The translations under genes and the position numbers were made by a program. This document shows positions 45,172 through 57,250 of a stretch of 64,000 bases of DNA, one piece after another. Origin of the DNA: Sorex araneus (lineage: Eukaryota; Chordata; Mammalia; Eulipotyphla; Soricidae); NCBI RefSeq assembly GCF_027595985.1, contig NC_073308.1, forward strand, positions 13,546,511-13,610,510, written 5' to 3'. Every line of letters begins with the position of its first letter. Position 1 is the first letter of the stretch. Under the pieces are notes generated by a model. That model made no database searches, was not told the DNA's origin, and was given only the letters and a program-made list of their open reading frames with translations.

Positions 45172-46320
45172 ATTTGCTGCTTCCCCGGTCCCTGACCTTC
45201 TGAGGTGGCCCCAGCAAATCAGCTTCCAGATGACTGAGAATACACATAACTCAAAACTTCATTTTGGGGGGCTGGAGCGATAGCATGGCGGATAGGGCGT
45301 TTGCCTTGCATGAGGCCAACCCAGGTTCGATTCCCAGCATCCCATATGGTCCCCTGAGCACCGCTAGGAGTAATTCCTGAGTGCAGAGCCAGGAATGACC
45401 CCTGTGCGTCGCCAGGTGTGACCCAAAAAGGAAAAAAACACAAACAAGACACTTCATTTTGGCCTTGCAGTCATCGTGCTAAGGAGCCCTGGGGTCTCAG
45501 GTGAGTTAGGGACAGAAGTATGTTTCAGTTCAGCGAGATGCCCCTTCTCTTCCCCCATGCTCAGCATGATTTCCCGTGCCCCACAGAAGTGCTCACATAC
45601 GAACATTCACAGCTGACTGCTCCTGGCCAGTGGCCCTCTCTGCTCCTGTGCATGTCTGCTCTGGTACCTGTGGAATGCGGTGAAGCAGGCTGTGGTTGTG
45701 CACAGTGCCCAGCCAAACTTTCTGGCCAGCCAAACTGAGTCTTTGATGGCTGACAGCCTCAGAATTCCAATCCAAGTAGTGTCTGTCAGGCTTCCTAACT
45801 CTGGCACACCCTGCTTCGGTCTCCCTCGTTCGTTCTTCCAGAGAACGTACGCATCTCTCTCCAAACCAGAGCATCCACACTGCTGTTTCTGACACTTAGA
45901 CAGCCCACGCAGAGCCATGTTGAATTTTTGCCAAATGGGAACTGCATCCAACAATCAAGTTTCTGAGAAGGTGTCAAGTGAGGAATGATAATGTGTAATA
46001 ATCGAGAAGTGAATTTATTAAAAGGGAGCAGAAGCATTGGCCATTTTTTTCCCTTCAGGAAGGAGTAGAAATCTGTAGTAAGCATAAAGACAGACTGAAT
46101 TTCTGTATTTTCTTAAAGGAGAAACACCACTTTGAAAAGAAAAAATAAAATTTTTTTTATGTAAGACTTAAAACATAGGAGGTTTTATATGTTGAGTTGC
46201 TTTGGGTTGTGTGTGTGTGTGTGTGTGTGTGTTTTAATATTTGTGATTTTTGGAGGATTGATAAGTGAAAGGAAGTTACTATCTGTGTAAAACATAGGCA
46301 CTTCCAAAATAAATACTCGT
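45172..46320 (+). other. PPIL1: PPIL1 3' UTR with candidate poly(A) signals
   Basis: Sequence after the stop carries AATAAA at 46144-46149 and again at 46308-46313, so the message probably ends shortly after one of these. A full-length antisense-looking SINE at 45268-45450 lies inside the UTR. The exact cleavage site cannot be read from DNA alone. Confidence 0.6.
45268..45450 (+). mobile_element. SINE in the PPIL1 3' UTR
   Basis: Full-length + copy, same sense as PPIL1, flanked by ACTTCATTTTGG at 45256-45267 and 45451-45462. It begins about 97 bp after the PPIL1 stop. Confidence 0.93.
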
Positions 46321-49300
46321 TGATGGTCAGAATCGTTGCTGTGAACTGATTTCAAATATTGTGGTAGCAGGTTCTAACAGCAACTTTAACATGTAGTATT
46401 CAAGGATCATCTTCAGAATTTTACACCATTTTCTACCATAGACTTCCTACATTTAAGACTTGAAAGGTAGTATTGAAAGAAGACACGGATGAGGAGGAAC
46501 CATCTGTAGAGTAGCCAGGCATATGTGTGGAGAGGCCTGAACCATCCTTGTACTTGCAAGGGATACACCTTCTTGTCATTCTGGGCCCTGGGATAATGTT
46601 ATTGTTTTGGGGAGGGGGTGGAGGAGTGGGGCAAACCCCAGAGATGCTCAGGTGTTGCTCCTGGCTTTGCACAGTACCTAGAAGTGCTTGGGACCTAATG
46701 GGATGCCGGGATTGAACTCTGGGTCAGCTGTGTGCAAGGCAAAAATGCCTTACCTGCTGTACTATTCCTCTGGCCCTTCAGGGCAATGTATTCTGGCTTT
46801 CTTAACCTGGTAGCTCCTCAGTTGATGGATTGTAGCCTTAACTTAGTGGTCCTTCTCACGGTACATTTTGGAAATGATTTGCTTGATAGACTAGCCAGAC
46901 AACACTATTTTCTAAGCTTTCCCCATGTTCAGCCATTCCCCGTTCTCCTTTTTTGCTCAGTAAACAGCAGAAAGATCCTAGCTATGTAAATGACTTTGTA
47001 ACTTGACAGAGATGATTTTGGGGTACAGAGTATTCTAGACTCTTGAGGAATTAAGGGTAAAAAAGCTATGTTTAGATTGGGCCAGTAGACCGATTCGGAT
47101 CTGTCCTTAGCATCCAAGTATCAGCTTCCTAGAATTATTGTCCTTCTCCTTCGGGGCAGGGGAGTGGTGATATGTGTCATTGCTGCTTTTGGAAGGTACT
47201 GGGTGCACTTGGGAAGAGAGCAGCTCAGGCATAACTGCAGATTCTAGAAAAGCATGCCAAGTGATACCATATGCTAGTTTTTATGGAGGGTGTGGCTCAG
47301 TACAGCCTGAACTGTTGCACGAATCCTGCTGTCTGCTAGTTAGCAGAGAGGAATTCCTGCTTTTGCCCAGGGATAGCTCAAAGGATTACAGTAGCCTCAG
47401 AGTACCGCTGGGTATGGCCCACACTGCCCCTCCCCCCACAAAGGAACCCCAATGAATCTGTTTGTCTCACTCAAAGCACACCTCCTCAGGGTGAGTTAGG
47501 ACATAGCGCATAAAAGTGGGATATTTTGGAGCTGGAGTGATGGCACAGCGGGTTGGGCGTTTGCCTTGCATGAGGCTAACCCGGGTTTGGTTCCCAGCAT
47601 CCCATATGGTCCCCCAGCACTGCCAGGAGTAATTCCTGAGTGCAGAGCCAGGAGTAACCCCTGAGCATTACTGGATGTGACCCAAAAGGAAAAAAAAGTA
47701 GGATATACTAAGGCACTGAAAGCTCATGTCACATCTCAGATGGAGCTGGGGGGTGCTTACGAGAAGATCAAGGTGGATTTCTAAGTTTGATGGAGGTTAG
47801 CAAAGACAGGCTTGCTGGAGCTAATGAAGGGACAGGAAAGACAAGGTTGGGTGAATCTAGTTGGAGAAAACTTTTAGTTGGGAGCATGCAATGTTCTTAC
47901 CTGGTATGGAGGGGAAAAAATGGACTCGGCCTCTAAAATGCATGTTTCCCAAGGACCCTGGCTCAGGGCCACTCAGACTTCTCAGTCCAGCAAAGGCTTG
48001 CTAGGAATCAGGTGCAACATCCCGCCAGGTGTTCTGTCCTATTGGATTTGGTGGCAGGAGTACCTGGCCATGCTCAGGGCTTAATTTCTTGTGTTGCCCA
48101 AGAGACCATGTGTGGTGCTGGGGATGGAACTCAGGTTTGCTGTGTGCATACTCCCTACCTGCAGTACTCTCTCCAGCTCCTGATTTCTGCACTCTACCTG
48201 CTCCCAGGAGATGGGGAGCAGTGGTCTGGAGGTCACTTTGTCCAATACTAAATTAGGGGTGGAGGTGAAGGGATGGTGTTCTGAAGAAGATGCGGTTAGT
48301 CAGCCTTAACCGGACCTGTCTCTTAGCTGTAGCTGGAAGCATGCAACAGGCGATAGCAGCCTCCTGGCTCCCACAGCTCAGGCTGAGCTTTAGAGATGAT
48401 GCCTGTCTCTTTCCATCCCCAACATAGGGCTCTGTAGATAACAGATCAGTGTGTGGACACTAGAATGGGCATGACGGTGTGGCTACAAGTCCCAGAAAAA
48501 GCAGGAGAGCTGTGACCAACAGTCATGGCATGTCACTGAAAGGGGCTCAGAACCAGCCCGCCAGTTAGATCCCAGCCTCGCCACTCAGCAGTGCCCTGGA
48601 ATACCAGTTCTTCACTTACTGAGTCTTATTTCCCCAACTGAAAATATGCTAATGGTCCTAGCCTCTTTGGACTGATGCTAGGAAGATGACTAGAACAGGT
48701 CTCGAGAGACCCCCAGCGCAGATGTTCCAGCTATTATAACTGGTGACCCCCTGCATTCTTGAGCAAATATGAGACTGGGGCATCTTGTTCCCAGTGTCCT
48801 CTGCAGTAATTGAGAAGCCAAGTGCAGCACCTGGGGACTTGTAAGGCTGGTCCAACGTAGAGGGGTGTTCTTGGTTCTTCTGGCAGATAAGGCCGAATCT
48901 GGGCCCATTTGAAACCTCTGTCGGCTAGCATTATAGAAGGTTGTGGACAGTGCTGTGAAGCCTTCGGATGATCCTGGCCTAAGCACTTCTGGTGCTCAGT
49001 TTCTGTCATCCAGTGAAGATGAGAACTGGGGGCCTTATTTAGCCCTAGATCCCTTCGGCCGGTCTGCTCTTCTTAGCAAGCTGTTTGGGGGATTTGCCAC
49101 TAGAGGCCGCCATAAATACAGTTGCGCTCTGTGACATCTTCCAAAGGCAGAGAAGCCTGCAATGCCTTTCGGGGTCTTGCTAAGTGAGGCCTGTCTCCCC
49201 GTGGCTGTGGAAAGCCAGAAACAGCTTAGACTGAGGAGCCAGGATGAATATGTCAGCCTGGACCTGGCGGGGCTAGGAAGGAGTCTGGTGGCATGCGCCA

Positions 49301-52300
49301 ACCAGCCTTTCCAAAGCAGTGGAACAGGAAAGAGAAGCTTCCAGACTGGGTAAGACTGGATGAGAAGCTGTGAATTGGGCCTTGCTCTGTGGCCACATCA
49401 CCAGAAATTCTCTGCAGCTTTGGAGGACGCCCTACCATCAAATTCATTCAATAAACAATTTGGGGGATATTTTCATAGGCTCATAGAATGTCAGCCAGAA
49501 GGAAATGTGGAAGGAAGGAAGTTATTGTTGGGGCTAGAGAGAGAGTACAGCAGGTAGGGCACTTGCCTTGCATGTGGCTGACCTTGGGTTCCATCTCTGA
49601 CACCCCATATGGTCCCCAAGCCCCACTAGAAGTGATTCCTGAGTGAGAGCCAGAGATAAGCCTGAGCACCCACTGCGAGGTGTGCTCCCCGCCCTCAGGG
49701 GAAATTGTCCTTGCTCCATGGCCTGTGAAAGCTGCTTTTTGGGGGGAGGAGGGGAGGGAAGGGAGAGGGGTGTTCACACCCAGCTGTGCTCAGGGCTTAC
49801 TCCTGGCTCTGCACTCAGGGATCACTCCAGGCAGGCTTGGGGGACCATATGGGGTACTGGGGGATCAAACCCAGGTCGGCTATGTGCAAGACAAATGCCC
49901 TACCCACTGTCCTATCGTGGAAGTACTGTGGAAGCTTCTTACATGTTTTTCTCTTAATTAAAAAAAAACACGTTGAGGCTGCATTATTGTGCCCAATTCT
50001 AGATGTGCAAACTGAGGGCCATGGGCAAAGAGCCGAAAGCCTTATACAGGGGGAATGAAGCCTATGGTAACAGATGTAGGGGATCAGGGCAGGTCAAAGG
50101 TGAGGTAGGATTTAGAACTTCTTATCCCAAATTCAGTCCTTTGTGTGCTTGTGGGGTGCTCCAAGCAGTGCTCAGGGGACCCAATGGCCGCTTTCTGTGA
50201 TACTAGTGAACTGGACCCAGCTGTTAGTTTTTGGGCTTAAGGCTGTGGAAATACTGGACTCTGTGGGCCCGGGACCTGCCAGGATTCCCCCCAGAGGTGC
50301 TCAGGGGCCAGGGACAACCCCTTTATTTCCACCTTTGAGTTCTGAGAGAGGAATGAGGTCCACAGGACGTGTTCCACCCAGTGTTCCCGAGCCAGTGTCT
50401 GGCCTCTCGGGTTGGGCTCTCCACTCTGGGCACCCCAGCCTTAGTCGTCAGGTCCTTCGAGGCAGGGCTGGAGCTGCCAGCAGTGCCGCAGCAGCGAGAG
50501 GAGGAGGGAGGGACCGCAAATGACCTTAATCAGTGTTTATTGGATCCTAACTATATTAGCCTCACCACTCAGCTAGTCTCAGAGAAATCGCTTTTCCCTG
50601 TGAGGAGCCGGCCGCAGCTCCACTAAAAGCTGCCAGACCGCATACCTTCGAGTGAGTTCTTGTCCAGCAGGAGCAGGGGAGGAGGGGAGACGGGACTTCT
50701 GCTTCCTTATGACATGGTTGGGAAAACGACCACTTCACAGGCAACACTTTGCTGTGAGGGGAACGTCCCCTCTGTGCCCTCTGGACCTGTGAGACGGAGG
50801 CTGTGGGACTGCAGGCAGCAGGAGCTCCTACACGCGGCACTTACCTCCTGAACAAGCGGCGTGACGGGGGCCTCCTGGATTAATCCACTTTGTGGTTGGA
50901 GCCCGTTGGCCGGGCTTGGGCAGCCCTGAGCTTCAAGCTGGGGGTCGCTCCGCCAGCCCCACTCCTAGGCTGTTTGCTTAGCATCCTCTGCTCCTTCCAC
51001 GCCTGCGCCCCCAGTTCAACAAGTGTGGGGACTGCTTTCCACCCAGGTCGCTGTTTGGCCGCAGCAACTTCCTTCCCTGAGACTTGACCCGGGACCTTAG
51101 AGCTTCATGAGCTTCGCCTGCAACCCCCACCAAAGAATCAGGGACTCAGAGAAGAGCCGAGAGAAACACTGAGGGGTTCAAGGTCACAGCCTGAGTGGGG
51201 AGAGGGTGGCGGGGAAGGGCGGCAGCCACTCAGCCACCCAGCCATGCCCTGGCTCCTGATAGCATTATCAGAGAACCGGGTAACACATACTTCCCGTAAT
51301 CAGGGTAGCATTTCTTAGCTGGGGGCGAGGGAGGCAGGATGTGAAGTGTGTCTGATGAGCTGAGCTGCCAGCGTGCGGCCCAGAGTTAATAAAACGTGAA
51401 GCGAACACGGCCGGCAGCTGGAGAGCAGGCGTGTGCCAGGCCGGGGCCTCGGGGACCTCGGCTCCGCACAGGCCGGGCGCATGGCCTTTTGTGCGCGTTT
51501 CCATTTTCAGCAGCCAGGCAGGCAAATACAGGCAGCTGGGCATGAACGGAAATTTAGAGCTTGCCCCAAACTGTGGATCACCCTCAGGCTTCCAGGGCCC
51601 CCCCCCCCCCCCGAGGCTCAGGGGCTGTGTGACCGTCCGGGCTCTTCTCCCCTCAGCCTGAGGAAGGCACAGGCAGAGAGCCCAGGACAGGCCCTCCCCG
51701 CAGCTGGGGCGCGGGCAGAAATGGGAGGGGGGCTCAGGAAGAGCAAACTAGGCCCCCCTGTTGAAATGCCCCCGTTCCAGCCGTACGGGTCTGGACATGC
51801 CAGTGAGTTGGCGGGGAACTCAGGACTACAGGGAGGGACAGTTTGCTCATCAGCCTCTGAAACTAATTTGAGGGTAATTCTTCATCTCCCAAGATGCTCA
51901 ACTCAGAGGAAATAGGTTTCTACAGAGTGGAGCGTTCAGGAGGCCCAAGAGCAGACTGGCTGGCTGGGGGCTAATGAATTCAAATGAAATTAAATCCAGA
52001 AAACAAAGGGTGGGGAAACGCCAGTGAGAAGACAGTGCCTTTCAGGAACACCCCTGCAAGAGGAAATGAGGGGAAGCTGGTAGATGGGGAGGTCTGGGCC
52101 CCTGGAGGGCAGGAGGGCAGGGCGGGGCAGCCTGGTGGGCTGGCACTGCTGGGTGCAGAGGGGACTGACTGTGCGCTGGCCCTAGCTCTAGCAGACCCAC
52201 ACGGCCCCTGTTCTTTATCTGTCATGAGTCAAGGGGTCACCGGCCTTCAAGGGCTGAGGTGAGAGAAGGATCCAGGAGACTTCCTGGGCCTGAGGTGTTT

Positions 52301-54984
52301 TGTGAGTGAGGTGAGTTGGATTACCTTTAAAGTTCTCTGTTCACTGGCTGAGATGTACCATAACACAGCAAAGCTAGCTCAATCCGGGGTGAGCTGCCCG
52401 TATGTATGGGGGAGGCTGTGATATCTACCCTGCACACAGATGAGCAGAAGCTTCAGCCTTGAGGGGCCCTGTGAGGGGCAGAGCCTGAGCGTGTGCACAG
52501 GCCTGGAGTGAGGATTCAAGAAGAGGGCAGCCTGGCATCGGGCAGACACCTCAGACCCACACACTCAGCCTTACCTCCCGGCTGTGCCACTGACCTGTGT
52601 GAGCCTGGGTGAGTCAAAGGCTCTTAACCTGCTCAGACAGACTTTGATTTCTGTCTCTGTAAAGTGGGGCCGGAAATGCCCATTAGCCTCCTCCAGTTCT
52701 GAGACCCTCAGTCACAATGAGTGCTCCAAGCCGGGGGCAGCTTCTGAGGAGACTGCGGCTCCCACTCTCCTGGTCAGCAAATGGGATGACACCCCCGTGG
52801 GTTCACTGAGGGCCAAACCCGCGACAGACGCCTTCTCCCTCCCGAGCTTCTCCCCTGGCAGGAGCTCAGGAAATGAAAGACAGGTAAGAACCCTTCTCTG
52901 TGGCGATGGCCATGAGCCCCCAGATCCTCCCAGGAGCTGTTGAGAAGCTCTTGAACAGTCAACCAACCATCCTGGGGCTCCAAGGGTAGAGAAGCGGGTT
53001 TGGGGGAAGGCAGAGACTTACTGGGCCTGGCATCCTCCCTGGAGCAGGAGCAGCCCCTGTCAGAAAGGGACCGCTCACACCTCGGTCACTGCACACGCTG
53101 CAGGCCCCTGTGTGACTGGCACTGTCGGGGGCTGGGGGTGCAATGCCAGGACAATAAGTCCTTGCCTTTATAAGACTTGTAATATGGGGGGACAGCGGGG
53201 AGGGCGCTGCTCTGCACACGGCTAGCCTGGGTTTGATCCCCGGCATTCGTGTGATCCCCTTCTGAGCCTACCAGAAGTGATTCCTGAACCCTGAGCTCTA
53301 CCAGGTGTGTCCCCCCAAGCCCCCCCCCAAAATTGTAATGGGGTGAGGCGCTGAAGCGACAGTGCAGTGGGGAGGGCGTTTGCCTTGCACACTTCTGACC
53401 CAGGTTCAATTCCCAGCATCGAGCCCCCCCAGGAGTAGTGATTTCTGAGTGCAGAGCTAGAAGAAACCCCTGAGCATGATCGGGTGAGTCCCCCTAAAAT
53501 GGGGGTGGGGCCAGGCTAATGCTGTGAGGAAAGAGAAAGCAACTGGGAATGGGTGAGGAAGTGAGTGGAGGCGCGCTGCCAGGAAACCTGCACAGAGCGG
53601 GCACCGGGGCCCTGCGGCGGGGTTGGGGCGGTGTCTAGCTGAGGCATAGCACTTCCAAAGGCCCCAGACGGGTTGAGGACAGCGCTGTGAATTCAGAGAA
53701 GTGGGGGACAGAGCCCCGGACCACGTGCTCTAGCAGCCGATGGAGCCCACTGGGGGGTCTCCGACCCGGCCTGCAGAGACAGGCCTCTGGCAGGAGGGCA
53801 GATGAGGGCTGCGGCTCCTCCAACAGGAATGGGGGGTGGGGTGGGCTGGCTTTTGCCTCTCCCTCAGCCCCAGCAGGACACAGGAGGGGCACGGCCTCAA
53901 AGTGCTCTTCTCAAGGAAAGAGCCGGTGACATTCCTCCCCTTCTTTAGGCTTTGCTGTTGGTTTAAACTAGCTGGTCGCCAGCCAGGCCCCTGCTAGCAT
54001 TTCTGTGACCATGTCATCAGATTCTGTGTCGCCTCTGCCTCCCATGTCAGGTTCCGGGGCCAAGCCCACGCCTTGCCCAACAGCACGTACCCTGAGCTGG
54101 TACTCAGAGGGAAGAGCACCATTTTCTCATTCAAAGGCCCCCAGTCCCCCAGGCCCCCTCCCGTTCCTCTTGCTCTTCTGTGTCCTTTTCCTCCCATCTC
54201 TGGCGGCAAAGGGGGCAGATCTGAGAGCAGCTTTGCCGTGCAAGGGCTTGGGGAGGGGGGTGAGCAGGGAGGGCCGCAGCTGTCTCATCTGCAAGTCGCA
54301 CCAGTCCCTGTGCTTTTCCTCTCCTTATCAATGCTGTGAGTTGCCTCTGGAAATTGCCTGGCCGTCATTAGCACTGTGGATTGGGTCAGATGAGAGCGAG
54401 TTTGCAGTCTTGGATGGCAAAGGCAAAACGCTGATGCTGATTATTCCAACTCTTCTGGGCAGGACCCTTTCCGTGCTTCAGGTTCTTAATCAGAGGGGCC
54501 GTGTTGACTACTGCGGTGGGCCAGGGCCGTGCTCAGTTCACGTCTGGCAGCCAGGCGCAGGGAACATTTCGGCAGTGACGGCTGGCCTGGGCCAGCTGGT
54601 CTAGATGTGACAGGTGATTTTAGCTTCTCGGCTCCATCATATTCCTCAACAGAGAAGTAGCAGCTCCGAGCAGAAGGGTAGGTTGTCTCTGGACTTCGTG
54701 ACTCATCCGAGTAAGGCCTGGGAGCGTCTTGTCCTGGGTCTGGCTTCCTGGTGGCCGTGTAAGTGCCAGGTGTCCTTCAGGCACCCCTCCTCTGTGCCTC
54801 AGTGCAATGCCACATGGAGGCCCTCTGCTCCCTGGCCACCTGCCGCCCTGTGCTCCCACCTCAGCAGGCCCATCAGTCATTGCCAGGCCTGCCGGGAACG
54901 CCAGCCAGCCTGTGCGCCGGAGGAGCTGGGGAGGTGGGGCTCAGCACCAAGGCCCCACTAACCTGGTCCTCTTTACTTTGTTCT
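46321..54984. other. PPIL1-CPNE5 intergenic region
   Basis: SINEs near 46597-46776 (-), 47529-47697 (+, flanks AAGTGGGATAT/AAGTAGGATAT), 48042-48180 (-), 49532-49690 (+), 49740-49920 (-), 53180-53330 (+) and 53345-53510 (+). The stretch 50000-53100 is mostly unique and GC-moderate and holds a 13-C run near 51599. No exon or RNA gene is seen; regulatory elements cannot be told from sequence alone. Confidence 0.6.
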
Positions 54985-55725
54985 TTTTTTTTTTTTTTTT
55001 CAAATTTTGCTCAAAACTTATCCCTGGCTCTGCACACAGGAATTATTCCTGGTGGTTCTTGGGGGACCATATGGGATGCTGGGGAAGGAACCCAGGTCAG
55101 TCACATGCAAGGCAAGTGCCCTACCTGCTGTATAACCATCACTCTGCTTCTTTATTCTGGATCTAGGACTGCCCCTGGGATAGAGATGCAGCAGGGGTGG
55201 GAGGAAACACAATGCACAAGTTTAGAACCTTTGTGTGGGGAGGGATTGCTGTTATCCCAAATGCTGTCACACTACAAAGTTCTGTGGTTAAAGTTCCATC
55301 TCGCAGTTGACAACCTGCCTGCACCCTGCTGTCACCTCCTCCACAGGGGAGCAAGGCTGTCCAGCCCTGCACAGGGGCCACTCTCAGAGCTGGCTGAGCT
55401 TCCGGGCAGGCTTTGGTCTCAACTGCCCATGTTCAAATGTGCACTGCCACTTCCCATCGGGGTACCACCGGCAAGGTCAGCCACTCGGACAGCTTCCTCC
55501 CTTCCTTCCTTCCTCCCTCCCTCCCTCCCTCCCTCCCTCCCTCCCTTCCTTCCTTCCTTTTTTTTTTTTTTTTTTTTTGTATTTTGGGTCACATCGGTCT
55601 GTGCTCAGGGCTTACTTTACTCTGGCAGGGGCGGGGAACCATGTGTGGCATGCTGGGGATCAAACCCAGGCCAGCTGTGTGCAAGGCAAGCACCCCACCA
55701 CGGCACTATCTCTCCAGCTTCATAC
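54985..55725 (-). mobile_element. Two minus SINEs with an expanded CT tract
   Basis: Copies at 54985-55149 and 55555-55725. The second starts with poly(T) fused to a (CTTC/CTCC)n microsatellite at 55494-55560, probably grown from its tail. The 325-codon ORF across this region is composed of these repeats. Confidence 0.85.
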
Positions 55726-56339
55726 TTGAAAATTTTTTAAATTTATAGTCCTAGTGACTATACCAAAAGTGTCCACTGACCTGGACACTTTCGAATGGTC
55801 AGAACAATTATAAAAAAAAAAAACTAACCAAGGTATTTGAGCCTGGGTAGGCTCTTTGGAGACAGAACAGTAGGGCGTGTGGGGAGAGGGCACCCAGGGC
55901 TGGGGCACCTGTTTGTGTCTTGAAGACCAAGTTTGAACCTCCGCACCAACGGGCCCTTATGGGGAACAGCATCCCCCCACCTCCCACCCAGGGAGGAGGA
56001 GGTGGGGAGGAGGAGGGACCCTGGATGCTGACGAGCTGCAGGCATGAAGCCTCTCAGCGCGGCCGGTTTCCAGGCATCTACAGGTCCTCAGGAAATACTA
56101 GTTGCATGCATGGCTACGGTTTGGCGACTGCATCTGGGGGAGAGGGAAGACATGGATATTCCAACACCAGTTTTGCCCGAGTTGTTCTCCACGGACAGAG
56201 GCCCGGGGACCCAGACCCAGGAGTAGCCCTCTGACCTGGCCCGGGGAATCCTGGCCGGCGGCCTGGGAGCCGGGAACCCTCAGGACTGTGTTCTTTCATT
56301 TATCTTTGACCCTGGCATTCTAGGCACCCACCGACTCAA
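55726..56339. other. Unique sequence upstream of the CPNE5 island
   Basis: No gene, SINE or RNA recognised in about 600 bp. Confidence 0.5.
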
Positions 56340-56869
56340 ATAACCTGGGCCGTCAGGCGCGCTGTCCGCGGCCGGGCGGAGAGGCGTGGTTTTCGGAGGG
56401 CAGCGGCTAAGGCGCAGAAGTGCCGACTCCATCTCAGCCAGGAGGGGCTGCGGGGAGGGGGCTCGAGCCCGGACTCGGGGTCTGGGGCTCCGCACACGGG
56501 ATCACGACGGGCCGGGTTGTGGCCGGAGCGAGGGAGCACGCGCACCCACCCCGGCTGGGCCTGGGGACCCTCACCCAGGTCACCCCCGAGTCCGTTTCCG
56601 CGCCGGCTCCCCGAGGGGGCGCACCTCGCCAGAGGGTCCCCGCACACGCTTCTGGCCCCCCCGTGGGCGGCCACGGCGGCAGCCCCCGCCCCGGCCCCGC
56701 CCCGGCCCCGCCCCGGCCCGCGCGCCCCCTCCGCGGCGCCCACCCCGCGCGCAGCCGCCCGCGCGCTCCGCGGGTTTGATTCTCCCGCAACCGCGCCGGG
56801 GCCGGAGCCGGGCCGAGGAGGGGCGCGCCGCGTCCCTGCCTCCGCACCCCGCGTCCAGCCCCGCGCCCC

Positions 56870-57118
56870 CTCTTCATACCCCGCGTCCCCCTCCGCGCCC
56901 CCTCTCCGCGCCCCGCGACCCCTCTCCTCGCCCCCTCTTCGCACCCCGCGCCCCCCTCCGCGCCCCCTCTCCGCGCCCCCCTCCGCGCCCCATCTCCTCC
57001 GCGCCCCCTCTCCGCGCCCCGCGCCCCCCTCCGCGCCGCATCTCCTCCGCGCCCCCTCTCCGCATCCCGCGCACCCTTTCCGCGCCCCCTCTCCGCGCCC
57101 CGCGCCCCCTCTCCGCGG
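56870..57118 (+). repeat. GC-rich minisatellite in the CPNE5 5' UTR/promoter
   Basis: Imperfect tandem units built on CCGCGCCCCCTCT, with spacer variants such as CATCTCCT and CTTCGCACC, fill about 250 bp and end 38 bp before the CPNE5 ATG. All units are C-rich on the + strand, hence G-rich on the other. Confidence 0.85.
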
Positions 57119-57155
57119 CCGGCTCCGCTGACTCGGGCCGAGGGCGCGGCGGGCC

Positions 57156-57250
57156 ATGGAGCAGCCCGAGGACATGGCGTCGCTGAGCGAGTTCGACTCC
57201 CTGGCGGGCAGCATCCCGGCCACCAAGGTGGAGATCACCGTGTCCTGCAG
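57156..57250 (+). CDS. CPNE5: CPNE5 coding exon 1 (copine-5 N terminus)
   Basis: Copines are calcium-dependent phospholipid-binding proteins with two N-terminal C2 domains and a C-terminal von Willebrand A-like domain. Copine-5 is mainly neuronal and acts at membranes. The exon begins MEQPEDMASLSEFDSLAGSI and ends with the first beta strand of C2A (VEITVSCR), splitting the last codon at donor TGCAG|GTGAGC. This matches the known CPNE5 N terminus from the first Met. The ATG context is gggccATGg, and a second in-frame Met lies at codon 7. Only 31 full codons of a protein of roughly 590 residues are in the window; the remaining exons must lie beyond 64000. Its place 12 kb downstream of PPIL1 on the same strand matches the human gene order. 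Confidence 0.95.

Noticed and set aside
54763-55740. 325-codon ORF
   Set aside because: Composed of two SINEs, a poly(T) and a CT microsatellite.
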